Positions 10,575-24,374 of a stretch of 64,000 nucleotides of DNA are shown here, piece after piece. The notes beneath the pieces were generated by a model that saw nothing but the letters and a program-made list of their open reading frames with translations, did no database searches and was not told the origin of the DNA. Origin of the DNA: Limanda limanda (lineage: Eukaryota > Chordata > Actinopteri > Pleuronectiformes > Pleuronectidae); NCBI RefSeq assembly GCF_963576545.1, contig NW_026870560.1:994501-1058500 (forward strand). The letters are read 5' to 3'. Position 1 is the stretch's first letter. Each line of letters starts with the position of its first letter. A program made the position numbers and the translations under genes.

Positions 10575-13500
10575 CCTCAGATTTGGGGGAATTTCGTCGG
10601 TCGACCTCTTCCGAAGGTCGTACAAGCTCGGGGATGGTACTAATCGATCCGCAGGACCCAAATTAGTCCAGATGCAACCACTTTCCAAGTCTCTCCGACC
10701 TTCACAAAAAAAGTTATTCAAGAATATCTCTTTCTCCTATGTGCTTTCATCCCTAACCCTAACCCTTCCGAAAGTCGGAGAAGCTCAAGGATGGTACCGA
10801 TCGATGCGCGCTACCCCATTTAGTGGGGGTAGAGCCTACTTGCAAGTCTCTCCGACCTTCACAAAAAAAGTTATTCAAGAATATCTCTTTCTCCTATGTG
10901 CTTTCATCCCTAACCCTAACCCTAACCCTTCCGAAAGTCGGAGAAGCTCAAGGATGGTACCGATCGATGCGCGCAACCCCATTTAGTGGGGGTAGAGCCT
11001 ACTTGCAAGTCTCTCCGACCTTCACAAAAAAAGTTATTCAAGAATATCTCCTCAGATTTGGGGGAATTTCGTCGGTCGACCTCTTCCGAAGGTCGTACAA
11101 GCTCGGGGATGGTACCAATCGATCCGCAGGACCCAAATTAGTCCAGATGCAACCACTTTTCAAGTCTCTCCGACCTTCACAAAAAAAGTTATTCAAGAAT
11201 ATCTCTTTCTCCTATGTGCTTTCATCCCTAACCCTAACCCTTCCGAAAGTCGGAGAAGCTCAAGGATGGTACCGATCGATGCGCGCTACCCCATTTAGTG
11301 GGGGTAGAGCCTACTTGCAAGTCTCTCCGACCTTCACAAAAAAAGTTATTCAAGAATATCTCCTCAGATTTGGGGGAATTTCGTCGGTCGACCTCTTCCG
11401 AAGGTCGTACAAGCTCGGGGATGGTACCAATCGATCCGCAGGACCCAAATTAGTCCAGATGCAACCACTTTCCAAGTCTCTCCGACCTTCACAAAAAAAG
11501 TTATTCAAGAATATCTCTTTCTCCTATGTGCTTTCATCCCTAACCCTAACCCTAACCCTTCCGAAAGTCGGAGAAGCTCAAGGATGGTACCGATCGATGC
11601 GCGCTACCCCATTTAGTGGGGGTAGGGCCTACTTGCAAGTCTCTCCGACCTTCACAAAAAAAGTTATTCAAGAATATCTCTTTCTCCTATGTGCTTTCAT
11701 CCCTAACCCTAACCCTAACCCTTCCGAAAGTCGGAGAAGCTCAAGGATGGTACCGATCGATGCGCGCTACCCCATTTAGTGGGGGTAGAGCCTACTTGCA
11801 AGTCTCTCCGACCTTCACAAAAAAAGTTATTCAAGAATATCTCTTTCTCCTATGTGCTTTCATCCCTAACCCTAACCCTTCCGAAAGTCGGAGAAGCTCA
11901 AGGATGGTACCGATCGATGCGCGCTACCCCATTTAGTGGGGGTAGAGCCTACTTGCAAGTCTCTCCGACCTTCACAAAAAAAGTTATTCAAGAATATCTC
12001 TTTCTCCTATGTGCTTTCATCCCTAACCCTAACCCTAACCCTTCCGAAAGTCGGAGAAGCTCAAGGATAGTACTGATCGATGCGCGCAACCCCATTTAGT
12101 GGGGGTAGAGCCTACTTGCAAGTCTCTCCGACCTTCACAAAAAAAGTTATTCAAGAATATCTCCTCAGATTTGGGGGAATTTCGTCGGTCGACCTCTTCC
12201 GAAGGTCGTACAAGCTCGGGGATGGTACCAATCGATCCGCAGGACCCAAATTAGTCCAGATGCAACCACTTTCCAAGTCTCTCCGACCTTCACAAAAAAA
12301 GTTATTCAAGAATATCTCTTTCTCCTATGTGCTTTCATCCCTAACCCTAACCCTAACCCTTCCGAAAGTCGGAGAAGCTCAAGGATGGTACCGATCGATG
12401 CGCGCTACCCCATCTAGTGGGGGTAGAGCCTACTTGCAAGTCTCTCCGACCTTCACAAAAAAAGTTATTCAAGAATATCTCTTTCTCCTATGTGCTTTCA
12501 TCCCTAACCCTAACCCTAACCCTTCCGAAAGTCGGAGAAGCTCAAGGATGGTACCGATCGATGCGCGCTACCCCATTTAGTGGGGGTAGAGCCTACTTGC
12601 AAGTCTCTCCGACCTTCACAAAAAAAGTTATTCAAGAATATCTCTTTCTCCTATGTGCTTTCATCCCTAACCCTAACCCTAACCCTTCCGAAAGTCGGAG
12701 AAGCTCAAGGATGGTACCGATCGATGCGCGCTACCCCATTTAGTGGGGGTAGAGCCTACTTGCAAGTCTCTCCGACCTTCACAAAAAAAGTTATTCAAGA
12801 ATATCTCTTTCTCCTATGTGCTTTCATCCCTAACCCTAACCCTAACCCTTCCGAAAGTCGGAGAAGCTCAAGGATGGTACCGATCGATGCGCGCTACCCC
12901 ATTTAGTGGGAGTAGAGCCTATTTGCAAGTCTCTCCGACCTTCACAAAAAAAGTTATTCAAGAATATCTCTTTCTCCTATGTGCTTTCATCCCTAACCCT
13001 AACCCTAACCCTTCCGAAAGTCGGAGAAGCTCAAGGATGGTACCGATCGATGCGCGCTACCCCATTTAGTGGGGGTAGAGCCTACTTGCAAGTCTCTCCG
13101 ACCTTCACAAAAAAAGTTATTCAAGAATATCTCTTTCTCCTATGTGCTTTCATCCCTAACCCTAACCCTAACCCTTCCGAAAGTCGGAGAAGCTCAAGGA
13201 TGGTACTGATCGATGCGCGCAACCCCATTTAGTGGGGGTAGAGCCTACTTGCAAGTCTCTCCGACCTTCACAAAAAAAGTTATTCAAGAATATCTCCTCA
13301 GATTTGGGGGAATTTCGTCGGTCGACCTCTTCCGAAGGTCGTACAAGCTCGGGGATGGTACCAATCGATCCGCAGGACCCAAATTAGTCCAGATGCAACC
13401 ACTTTCCAAGTCTCTCCGACCTTCACAAAAAAAGTTATTCAAGAATATCTCTTTCTCCTATGTGCTTTCATCCCTAACCCTAACCCTAACCCTTTCGAAA

Positions 13501-15058
13501 GTCGGAGAAGCTCAAGGATGGTACCGATCGATGCGCGCTACCCCATTTAGTGGGGGTAGAGCCTACTTGCAAGTCTCTCCGACCTTCACAAAAAAAGTTA
13601 TTCAAGAATATCTCTTTCTCCTATGTGCTTTCATCCCTAACCCTAACCCTAACCCTTCCGAAAGTCGGAGAAGCTCAAGGATGGTACCGATCGATGCGCG
13701 CAACCCCATTTAGTGGGGGTAGAGCCTACTTGCAAGTCTCTCCGACCTTCACAAAAAAAGTTATTCAAGAATATCTCCTCAGATTTGGGGGAATTTCGTC
13801 GGTCGACCTCTTCCGAAGGTCGTACAAGCTCGGGGATGGTACCAATCGATCCGCAGGACCCAAATTAGTCCAGATGCAACCACTTTCCAAGTCTCTCCGA
13901 CCTTCACAAAAAAAGTTATTCAAGAATATCTCTTTCTCCTATGTGCTTTCATCCCTAACCCTAACCCTAACCCTTCCGAAAGTCGGAGAAGCTCAAGGAT
14001 GGTACCGATCGATGCGCGCTACCCCATTTAGTGGGGGTAGAGCCTACTTGCAAGTCTCTCCGACCTTCACAAAAAAAGTTATTCAAGAATATCTCCTCAG
14101 ATTTGGGGGAATTTCGTCGGTCGACCTCTTCCGAAGGTCGTACAAGCTCGGGGATGGTACCAATCGATCCGCAGGACCCAAATTAGTCCAGATGCAACCA
14201 CTTTTCAAGTCTCTCCGACCTTCACAAAAAAAGTTATTCAAGAATATCTCTTTCTCCTATGTGCTTTCATCCCTAACCCTAACCCTAACCCTTCCGAAAG
14301 TCGGAGAAGCTCAAGGATGGTACCGATCGATGCGCGCTACCCCATTTAGTGGGGGTAGAGCCTACTTGCAAGTCTCTCCGACCTTCACAAAAAAAGTTAT
14401 TCAAGAATATCTCTTTCTCCTATGTGCTTTCATCCCTAACCCTAACCCTAACCCTTCCGAAAGTCGGAGAAGCTCAAGGATGGTACCGATCGATGCGCGC
14501 TACCCCATTTAGTGGGGGTAGAGCCTACTTGCAAGTCTCTCCGACCTTCACAAAAAAAGTTATTCAAGAATATCTCTTTCTCCTATGTGCTTTCATCCCT
14601 AACCCTAACCCTTCCGAAAGTCGGAGAAGCTCAAGGATGGTACTGATCGATGCGCGCTACCCCATTTAGTGGGGGTAGAGCCTACTTGCAAGTCTCTCCG
14701 ACCTTCACAAAAAAAGTTATTCAAGAATATCTCTTTCTCCTATGTGCTTTCATCCCTAACCCTAACCCTAACCCTTCCGAAAGTCGGAGAAGCTCAAGGA
14801 TGGTACCGATCGATGCGCGCTACCCCATTTAGTGGGGGTAGAGCCTACTTGCAAGTCTCTCCGACCTTCACAAAAAAAGTTATTCAAGAATATCTCTTTC
14901 TCCTATGTGCTTTCATCCCTAACCCTAACCCTAACCCTTCCGAAAGTCGGAGAAGCTCAAGGATGGTACTGATCGATGCGCGCAACCCCATTTAGTGGGG
15001 GTAGAGCCTACTTGCAAGTCTCTCCGACCTTCACAAAAAAAGTTATTCAAGAATATCT
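10575..15058 (+). repeat. 4484-bp higher-order unit, copy 1
   Basis: A runs are 2,1,4,6,2,1,5 between B starts at 10575, 11050, 11362, 12163, 13296, 13777 and 14095. Private markers are GGTACTAATCG in the first B (10636), a CTTTTCAAG B (near 11157), GGATAGTACTG (12067), CCATCTAG (12411), GTGGGAGTAG (near 12908) and CCTTTCGAAAG (13491). All recur exactly 4484 bp later. The only changes I noticed against copy 2 are G/A in GGTAGGGCC near 11626 and G/T at 11216/15700. Homology extends left to about 10.17 kb. Confidence 0.93.
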
Positions 15059-18000
15059 CCTCAGATTTGGGGGAATTTCGTCGGTCGACCTCTTCCGAAG
15101 GTCGTACAAGCTCGGGGATGGTACTAATCGATCCGCAGGACCCAAATTAGTCCAGATGCAACCACTTTCCAAGTCTCTCCGACCTTCACAAAAAAAGTTA
15201 TTCAAGAATATCTCTTTCTCCTATGTGCTTTCATCCCTAACCCTAACCCTTCCGAAAGTCGGAGAAGCTCAAGGATGGTACCGATCGATGCGCGCTACCC
15301 CATTTAGTGGGGGTAGAGCCTACTTGCAAGTCTCTCCGACCTTCACAAAAAAAGTTATTCAAGAATATCTCTTTCTCCTATGTGCTTTCATCCCTAACCC
15401 TAACCCTAACCCTTCCGAAAGTCGGAGAAGCTCAAGGATGGTACCGATCGATGCGCGCAACCCCATTTAGTGGGGGTAGAGCCTACTTGCAAGTCTCTCC
15501 GACCTTCACAAAAAAAGTTATTCAAGAATATCTCCTCAGATTTGGGGGAATTTCGTCGGTCGACCTCTTCCGAAGGTCGTACAAGCTCGGGGATGGTACC
15601 AATCGATCCGCAGGACCCAAATTAGTCCAGATGCAACCACTTTTCAAGTCTCTCCGACCTTCACAAAAAAAGTTATTCAAGAATATCTCTTTCTCCTATT
15701 TGCTTTCATCCCTAACCCTAACCCTTCCGAAAGTCGGAGAAGCTCAAGGATGGTACCGATCGATGCGCGCTACCCCATTTAGTGGGGGTAGAGCCTACTT
15801 GCAAGTCTCTCCGACCTTCACAAAAAAAGTTATTCAAGAATATCTCCTCAGATTTGGGGGAATTTCGTCGGTCGACCTCTTCCGAAGGTCGTACAAGCTC
15901 GGGGATGGTACCAATCGATCCGCAGGACCCAAATTAGTCCAGATGCAACCACTTTCCAAGTCTCTCCGACCTTCACAAAAAAAGTTATTCAAGAATATCT
16001 CTTTCTCCTATGTGCTTTCATCCCTAACCCTAACCCTAACCCTTCCGAAAGTCGGAGAAGCTCAAGGATGGTACCGATCGATGCGCGCTACCCCATTTAG
16101 TGGGGGTAGAGCCTACTTGCAAGTCTCTCCGACCTTCACAAAAAAAGTTATTCAAGAATATCTCTTTCTCCTATGTGCTTTCATCCCTAACCCTAACCCT
16201 AACCCTTCCGAAAGTCGGAGAAGCTCAAGGATGGTACCGATCGATGCGCGCTACCCCATTTAGTGGGGGTAGAGCCTACTTGCAAGTCTCTCCGACCTTC
16301 ACAAAAAAAGTTATTCAAGAATATCTCTTTCTCCTATGTGCTTTCATCCCTAACCCTAACCCTTCCGAAAGTCGGAGAAGCTCAAGGATGGTACCGATCG
16401 ATGCGCGCTACCCCATTTAGTGGGGGTAGAGCCTACTTGCAAGTCTCTCCGACCTTCACAAAAAAAGTTATTCAAGAATATCTCTTTCTCCTATGTGCTT
16501 TCATCCCTAACCCTAACCCTAACCCTTCCGAAAGTCGGAGAAGCTCAAGGATAGTACTGATCGATGCGCGCAACCCCATTTAGTGGGGGTAGAGCCTACT
16601 TGCAAGTCTCTCCGACCTTCACAAAAAAAGTTATTCAAGAATATCTCCTCAGATTTGGGGGAATTTCGTCGGTCGACCTCTTCCGAAGGTCGTACAAGCT
16701 CGGGGATGGTACCAATCGATCCGCAGGACCCAAATTAGTCCAGATGCAACCACTTTCCAAGTCTCTCCGACCTTCACAAAAAAAGTTATTCAAGAATATC
16801 TCTTTCTCCTATGTGCTTTCATCCCTAACCCTAACCCTAACCCTTCCGAAAGTCGGAGAAGCTCAAGGATGGTACCGATCGATGCGCGCTACCCCATCTA
16901 GTGGGGGTAGAGCCTACTTGCAAGTCTCTCCGACCTTCACAAAAAAAGTTATTCAAGAATATCTCTTTCTCCTATGTGCTTTCATCCCTAACCCTAACCC
17001 TAACCCTTCCGAAAGTCGGAGAAGCTCAAGGATGGTACCGATCGATGCGCGCTACCCCATTTAGTGGGGGTAGAGCCTACTTGCAAGTCTCTCCGACCTT
17101 CACAAAAAAAGTTATTCAAGAATATCTCTTTCTCCTATGTGCTTTCATCCCTAACCCTAACCCTAACCCTTCCGAAAGTCGGAGAAGCTCAAGGATGGTA
17201 CCGATCGATGCGCGCTACCCCATTTAGTGGGGGTAGAGCCTACTTGCAAGTCTCTCCGACCTTCACAAAAAAAGTTATTCAAGAATATCTCTTTCTCCTA
17301 TGTGCTTTCATCCCTAACCCTAACCCTAACCCTTCCGAAAGTCGGAGAAGCTCAAGGATGGTACCGATCGATGCGCGCTACCCCATTTAGTGGGAGTAGA
17401 GCCTATTTGCAAGTCTCTCCGACCTTCACAAAAAAAGTTATTCAAGAATATCTCTTTCTCCTATGTGCTTTCATCCCTAACCCTAACCCTAACCCTTCCG
17501 AAAGTCGGAGAAGCTCAAGGATGGTACCGATCGATGCGCGCTACCCCATTTAGTGGGGGTAGAGCCTACTTGCAAGTCTCTCCGACCTTCACAAAAAAAG
17601 TTATTCAAGAATATCTCTTTCTCCTATGTGCTTTCATCCCTAACCCTAACCCTAACCCTTCCGAAAGTCGGAGAAGCTCAAGGATGGTACTGATCGATGC
17701 GCGCAACCCCATTTAGTGGGGGTAGAGCCTACTTGCAAGTCTCTCCGACCTTCACAAAAAAAGTTATTCAAGAATATCTCCTCAGATTTGGGGGAATTTC
17801 GTCGGTCGACCTCTTCCGAAGGTCGTACAAGCTCGGGGATGGTACCAATCGATCCGCAGGACCCAAATTAGTCCAGATGCAACCACTTTCCAAGTCTCTC
17901 CGACCTTCACAAAAAAAGTTATTCAAGAATATCTCTTTCTCCTATGTGCTTTCATCCCTAACCCTAACCCTAACCCTTTCGAAAGTCGGAGAAGCTCAAG

Positions 18001-19385
18001 GATGGTACCGATCGATGCGCGCTACCCCATTTAGTGGGGGTAGAGCCTACTTGCAAGTCTCTCCGACCTTCACAAAAAAAGTTATTCAAGAATATCTCTT
18101 TCTCCTATGTGCTTTCATCCCTAACCCTAACCCTAACCCTTCCGAAAGTCGGAGAAGCTCAAGGATGGTACCGATCGATGCGCGCAACCCCATTTAGTGG
18201 GGGTAGAGCCTACTTGCAAGTCTCTCCGACCTTCACAAAAAAAGTTATTCAAGAATATCTCCTCAGATTTGGGGGAATTTCGTCGGTCGACCTCTTCCGA
18301 AGGTCGTACAAGCTCGGGGATGGTACCAATCGATCCGCAGGACCCAAATTAGTCCAGATGCAACCACTTTCCAAGTCTCTCCGACCTTCACAAAAAAAGT
18401 TATTCAAGAATATCTCTTTCTCCTATGTGCTTTCATCCCTAACCCTAACCCTAACCCTTCCGAAAGTCGGAGAAGCTCAAGGATGGTACCGATCGATGCG
18501 CGCTACCCCATTTAGTGGGGGTAGAGCCTACTTGCAAGTCTCTCCGACCTTCACAAAAAAAGTTATTCAAGAATATCTCCTCAGATTTGGGGGAATTTCG
18601 TCGGTCGACCTCTTCCGAAGGTCGTACAAGCTCGGGGATGGTACCAATCGATCCGCAGGACCCAAATTAGTCCAGATGCAACCACTTTTCAAGTCTCTCC
18701 GACCTTCACAAAAAAAGTTATTCAAGAATATCTCTTTCTCCTATGTGCTTTCATCCCTAACCCTAACCCTAACCCTTCCGAAAGTCGGAGAAGCTCAAGG
18801 ATGGTACCGATCGATGCGCGCTACCCCATTTAGTGGGGGTAGAGCCTACTTGCAAGTCTCTCCGACCTTCACAAAAAAAGTTATTCAAGAATATCTCTTT
18901 CTCCTATGTGCTTTCATCCCTAACCCTAACCCTAACCCTTCCGAAAGTCGGAGAAGCTCAAGGATGGTACCGATCGATGCGCGCTACCCCATTTAGTGGG
19001 GGTAGAGCCTACTTGCAAGTCTCTCCGACCTTCACAAAAAAAGTTATTCAAGAATATCTCTTTCTCCTATGTGCTTTCATCCCTAACCCTAACCCTAACC
19101 CTTCCGAAAGTCGGAGAAGCTCAAGGATGGTACCGATCGATGCGCGCTACCCCATTTAGTGGGGGTAGAGCCTACTTGCAAGTCTCTCCGACCTTCACAA
19201 AAAAAGTTATTCAAGAATATCTCTTTCTCCTATGTGCTTTCATCCCTAACCCTAACCCTAACCCTTCCGAAAGTCGGAGAAGCTCAAGGATGGTACCGAT
19301 CGATGCGCGCTACCCCATTTAGTGGGGGTAGAGCCTACTTGCAAGTCTCTCCGACCTTCACAAAAAAAGTTATTCAAGAATATCT
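15059..19385 (+). repeat. 4484-bp higher-order unit, copy 2
   Basis: A runs are 2,1,4,6,2,1,4. The markers of copy 1 recur at 15120, near 15641, 16551, 16895, near 17392 and 17975. The match stops in the third A after the B at 18579: copy 1 has a two-unit telomeric block there (near 14600) and an extra A, whereas copy 2 has three units (near 19085). The very low divergence between copies compared with the scatter among monomers inside each copy marks a recent single duplication. An assembly artefact should be excluded. Confidence 0.92.
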
Positions 19386-22300
19386 CCTCAGATTTGGGGG
19401 AATTTCGTCGGTCGACCTCTTCCGAAGGTCGTACAAGCTCGGGGATTGTACCAATCGATCCGCAGGACCCAAATTAGTCCAGATGCAACCACTTTCCAAG
19501 TCTCTCCGACCTTCACAAAAAAAGTTATTCAAGAATATCTCTTTCTCCTATGTGCTTTCATCCCTAACCCTAACCCTAACCCTTCCGAAAGTCGGAGAAG
19601 CTCAAGGATGGTACCGATCGATGCGCGCTACCCCATTTAGTGGGGGTAGAGCCTACTTGCAAGTCTCTCCGACCTTCACAAAAAAAGTTATTCAAGAATA
19701 TCTCTTTCTCCTATGTGCTTTCATCCCTAACCCTAACCCTAACCCTTCCGAAAGTCGGAGAAGCTCAAGGATGGTACCGATCGATGCGCGCTACCCCATT
19801 TAGTGGGGGTAGAGCCTACTTGCAAGTCTCTCCGACCTTCACAAAAAAAGTTATTCAAGAATATCTCTTTCTCCTATGTGCTTTCATCCCTAACCCTAAC
19901 CCTAACCCTTCCGAAAGTCGGAGAAGCTCAAGGATGGTACCGATCGATGCGCGCTACCCCATTTAGTGGGGGTAGAGCCTACTTGCAAGTCTCTCCGACC
20001 TTCACAAAAAAAGTTATTCAAGAATATCTCTTTCTCCTATGTGCTTTCATCCCTAACCCTAACCCTAACCCTTCCGAAAGTCGGAGAAGCTCAAGGATGG
20101 TACTGATCGATGCGCGCAACCCCATTTAGTGGGGGTAGAGCCTACTTGCAAGTCTCTCCGACCTTCACAAAAAAAGTTATTCAAGAATATCTCCTCAGAT
20201 TTGGGGGAATTTCGTCGGTCGACCTCTTCCGAAGGTCGTACAAGCTCGGGGATGGTACCAATCGATCTGCAGGACCCAAATTAGTCCAGATGCAACCACT
20301 TTCCAAGTCTCTCCGACCTTTACAAAAAAAGTTATTCAAGAATATCTCTTTCTCCTATGTGCTTTCATCCCTAACCCTAACCCTAACCCTTCCGAAAGTC
20401 GGAGAAGCTCAAGGATGGTACCGATCGATGCGCGCTACCCCATTTAGTGGGGGTAGAGCCTACTTGCAAGTCTCTCCGACCTTCACAAAAAAAGTTATTC
20501 AAGAATATCTCTTTCTCCTATGTGCTTTCATCCCTAACCCTAACCCTAACCCTTCCGAAAGTCGGAGAAGCTCAAGAATGGTACTGATCGATGCGCGCAA
20601 CCCCATTTAGTGGGGGTAGAGCCTACTTGCAAGTCTCTCCGACCTTCACAAAAAAAGTTATTCAAGAATATCTCCTCAGATTTGGGGGAATTTCGTCGGT
20701 CGACCTCTTCCGAAGGTCGTACAAGCTCGGGGATGGTACCAATCGATCTGCAGGACCCAAATTAGTCCAGATGCAACCACTTTCCAAGTCTCTCCGACCT
20801 TCACAAAAAAAGTTATTCAAGAATATCTCTTTCTCCTATGTGCTTTCATCCCTAACCCTAACCCTAACCCTTCCGAAAGTCGGAGAAGCTCAAGGATGGT
20901 ACCGATCGATGCGCGCTACCCCATTTAGTGGGGGTAGAGCCTACTTGCAAGTCTCTCCGACCTTCACAAAAAAAGTTATTCAAGAATATCTCTTTCTCCT
21001 ATGTGCTTTCATCCCTAACCCTAACCCTAACCCTTCCGAAAGTCGGAGAAGCTCAAGGATGGTACCGATCGATGCGCGCTACCCCATTTAGTGGGGGTAG
21101 AGCCTACTTGCAAGTCTCTCCGACCTTCACAAAAAAAGTTATTCAAGAATATCTCTTTCTCCTATGTGCTTTCATCCCTAACCCTAACCCTAACCCTTCC
21201 GAAAGTCGGAGAAGCTCAAGGATGGTACCGATCGATGCGCGCTACCCCATTTAGTGGGGGTAGAGCCTACTTGCAAGTCTCTCCGACCTTCACAAAAAAA
21301 GTTATTCAAGAATATCTCTTTCTCCTATGTGCTTTCATCCCTAACCCTAACCCTAACCCTTCCGAAAGTCGGAGAAGCTCAAGGATGGTACTGATCGATG
21401 CGCGCAACCCCATTTAGTGGGGGTAGAGCCTACTTGCAAGTCTCTCCGACCTTCACAAAAAAAGTTATTCAAGAATATCTCCTCAGATTTGGGGGAATTT
21501 CGTCGGTCGACCTCTTCCGAAGGTCGTACAAGCTCGGGGATGGTACCAATCGATCTGCAGGACCCAAATTAGTCCAGATGCAACCACTTTCCAAGTCTCT
21601 CCGACCTTTACAAAAAAAGTTATTCAAGAATATCTCTTTCTCCTATGTGCTTTCATCCCTAACCCTAACCCTAACCCTTCCGAAAGTCGGAGAAGCTCAA
21701 GGATGGTACCGATCGATGCGCGCTACCCCATTTAGTGGGGGTAGAGCCTACTTGCAAGTCTCTCCGACCTTCACAAAAAAAGTTATTCAAGAATATCTCT
21801 TTCTCCTATGTGCTTTCATCCCTAACCCTAACCCTAACCCTTCCGAAAGTCGGAGAAGCTCAAGGATGGTACCGATCGATGCGCGCTACCCCATTTAGTG
21901 GGGGTAGAGCCTACTTGCAAGTCTCTCCGACCTTCACAAAAAAAGTTATTCAAGAATACCTCCTCAGATTTGGGGGAATTTCGTCGGTCGACCTCTTCCG
22001 AAGGTCGTACAAGCTCGGGGATGGTACCAATCGATCCGCAGGACCCAAATTAGTCCAGATGCAACCACTTTCCAAGTCTCTCCGACCTTCACAAAAAAAG
22101 TTATTCAAGAATATCTCTTTCTCCTATGTGCTTTCATCCCTAACCCTAACCCTAACCCTTCCGAAAGTCGGAGAAGCTCAAGGATGGTACCGATCGATGC
22201 GCGCTACCCCATTTAGTGGGGGTAGAGCCTACTTGCAAGTCTCTCCGACCTTCACAAAAAAAGTTATTCAAGAATATCTCTTTCTCCTATGTGCTTTCAT

Positions 22301-22768
22301 CCCTAACCCTAACCCTAACCCTTCCGAAAGTCGGAGAAGCTCAAGGATGGTACCGATCGATGCGCGCTACCCCATTTAGTGGGGGTAGAGCCTACTTGCA
22401 AGTCTCTCCGACCTTCACAAAAAAAGTTATTCAAGAATATCTCTTTCTCCTATGTGCTTTCATCCCTAACCCTAACCCTAACCCTTCCGAAAGTCGGAGA
22501 AGCTCAAGGATGGTACCGATCGATGCGCGCTACCCCATTTAGTGGGGGTAGAGCCTACTTGCAAGTCTCTCCGACCTTCACAAAAAAAGTTATTCAAGAA
22601 TATCTCTTTCTCCTATGTGCTTTCATCCCTAACCCTAACCCTAACCCTTCCGAAAGTCGGAGAAGCTCAAGGATGGTACTGATCGATGCGCGCAACCCCA
22701 TTTAGTGGGGGTAGAGCCTACTTGCAAGTCTCTCCGACCTTCACAAAAAAAGTTATTCAAGAATATCT
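19386..22768 (+). repeat. 1288-bp higher-order repeat (B, four A, B, two A)
   Basis: After one four-A run from 19386, B starts at 20193, 20674, 21481, 21962 and 22769 alternate 481 and 807 bp. The marker ACCTTTACAAAA in the B tail occurs at 20321 and again 1288 bp later at 21609, then at 25310 and 27242. A single GGGATTG change near 19445 destroys GGTACC in the B at 19386. CGATCTGCAGG B variants return here, linking this block with 2.7-8 kb. Confidence 0.88.
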
Positions 22769-24374
22769 CCTCAGATTTGGGGGAATTTCGTCGGTCGACC
22801 TCTTCCGAAGGTCGTACAAGCTCGGGGATGGTACCAATCGATCAGCAGGACCCAAATTAGTCCAGATGCAACCACTTTCCAAGTCTCTCCGACCTTCACA
22901 AAAAAAGTTATTCAAGAATATCTCTTTCTCCTATGTGCTTTCATCCCTAACCCTAACCCTAACCCTTCCGAAAGTCGGAGAAGCTCAAGGATGGTACCGA
23001 TCGATGCGCGCTACCCCATTTAGTGGGGGTAGAGCCTACTTGCAAGTCTCTCCGACCTTCACAAAAAAAGTTATTCAAGAATATCTCTTTCTCCTATGTG
23101 CTTTCATCCCTAACCCTAACCCTAACCCTTCCGAAAGTCGGAGAAGCTCAAGGATGGTACCGATCGATGCGCGCTACCCCATTTAGTGGGGGTAGAGCCT
23201 ACTTGCAAGTCTCTCCGACCTTCACAAAAAAAGTTATTCAAGAATATCTCTTTCTCCTATGTGCTTTCATCCCTAACCCTAACCCTAACCCTTCCGAAAG
23301 TCGGAGAAGCTCAAAAATGGTACCGATCGATGCGCGCAACCCCATTTAGTGGGGGTAGAGCCTACTTGCAAGTCTCTCCGACCTTCACAAAAAAAGTTAT
23401 TCAAGAATATCTCCTCAGATTTGGGGGAATTTCGTCGGTCGACCTCTTCCGAAGGTCGTACAAGCTCGGGGATGGTACCAATCGATCAGCAGGACCCAAA
23501 TTAGTCCAGATGCAACCACTTTCCAAGTCTCTCCGACCTTCACAAAAAAAGTTATTCAAGAATATCTCTTTCTCCTATGTGCTTTCATCCCTAACCCTAA
23601 CCCTAACCCTTCCGAAAGTCGGAGAAGCTCAAGGATGGTACCGATCGATGCGCGCTACCCCATTTAGTGGGGGTAGAGCCTACTTGCAAGTCTCTCCGAC
23701 CTTCACAAAAAAAGTTATTCAAGAATATCTCTTTCTCCTATGTGCTTTCATCCCTAACCCTAACCCTAACCCTTCCGAAAGTCGGAGAAGCTCAAGGATG
23801 GTACCGATCGATGCGCGCTACCCCATTTAGTGGGGGTAGAGCCTACTTGCAAGTCTCTCCGACCTTCACAAAAAAAGTTATTCAAGAATATCTCTTTCTC
23901 CTATGTGCTTTCATCCCTAACCCTAACCCTAACCCTTCCGAAAGTCGGAGAAGCTCAAAAATGGTACCGATCGATGCGCGCAACCCCATTTAGTGGGGGT
24001 AGAGCCTACTTGCAAGTCTCTCCGACCTTCACAAAAAAAGTTATTCAAGAATATCTCCTCAGATTTGGGGGAATTTCGTCGGTCGACCTCTTCCGAAGGT
24101 CGTACAAGCTCGGGGATGGTACCAATCGATCCGCAGGACCCAATTTAGTCCAGATGCAACCACTTTCCAAGTCTCTCCGACCTTCACAAAAAAAGTTATT
24201 CAAGAATATCTCTTTCTCCTATGTGCTTTCATCCCTAACCCTAACCCTAACCCTTCCGAAAGTCGGAGAAGCTCAAGGATGGTACCGATCGATGCGCGCT
24301 ACCCCATTTAGTGGGGGTAGAGCCTACTTGCAAGTCTCTCCGACCTTCACAAAAAAAGTTATTCAAGAATATCT
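22769..24374 (+). repeat. 644-bp tandem block (B plus three A)
   Basis: B starts at 22769, 23413 and 24057 are 644 bp apart, then 318 bp to 24375. CGATCAGCAGG, a B variant I saw nowhere else, occurs at 22841 and 23485. The A variant CTCAAAAATGG occurs near 23312 and 23956. Both pairs are 644 bp apart, so this is a local tandem duplication of one B+3A unit. Confidence 0.9.
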
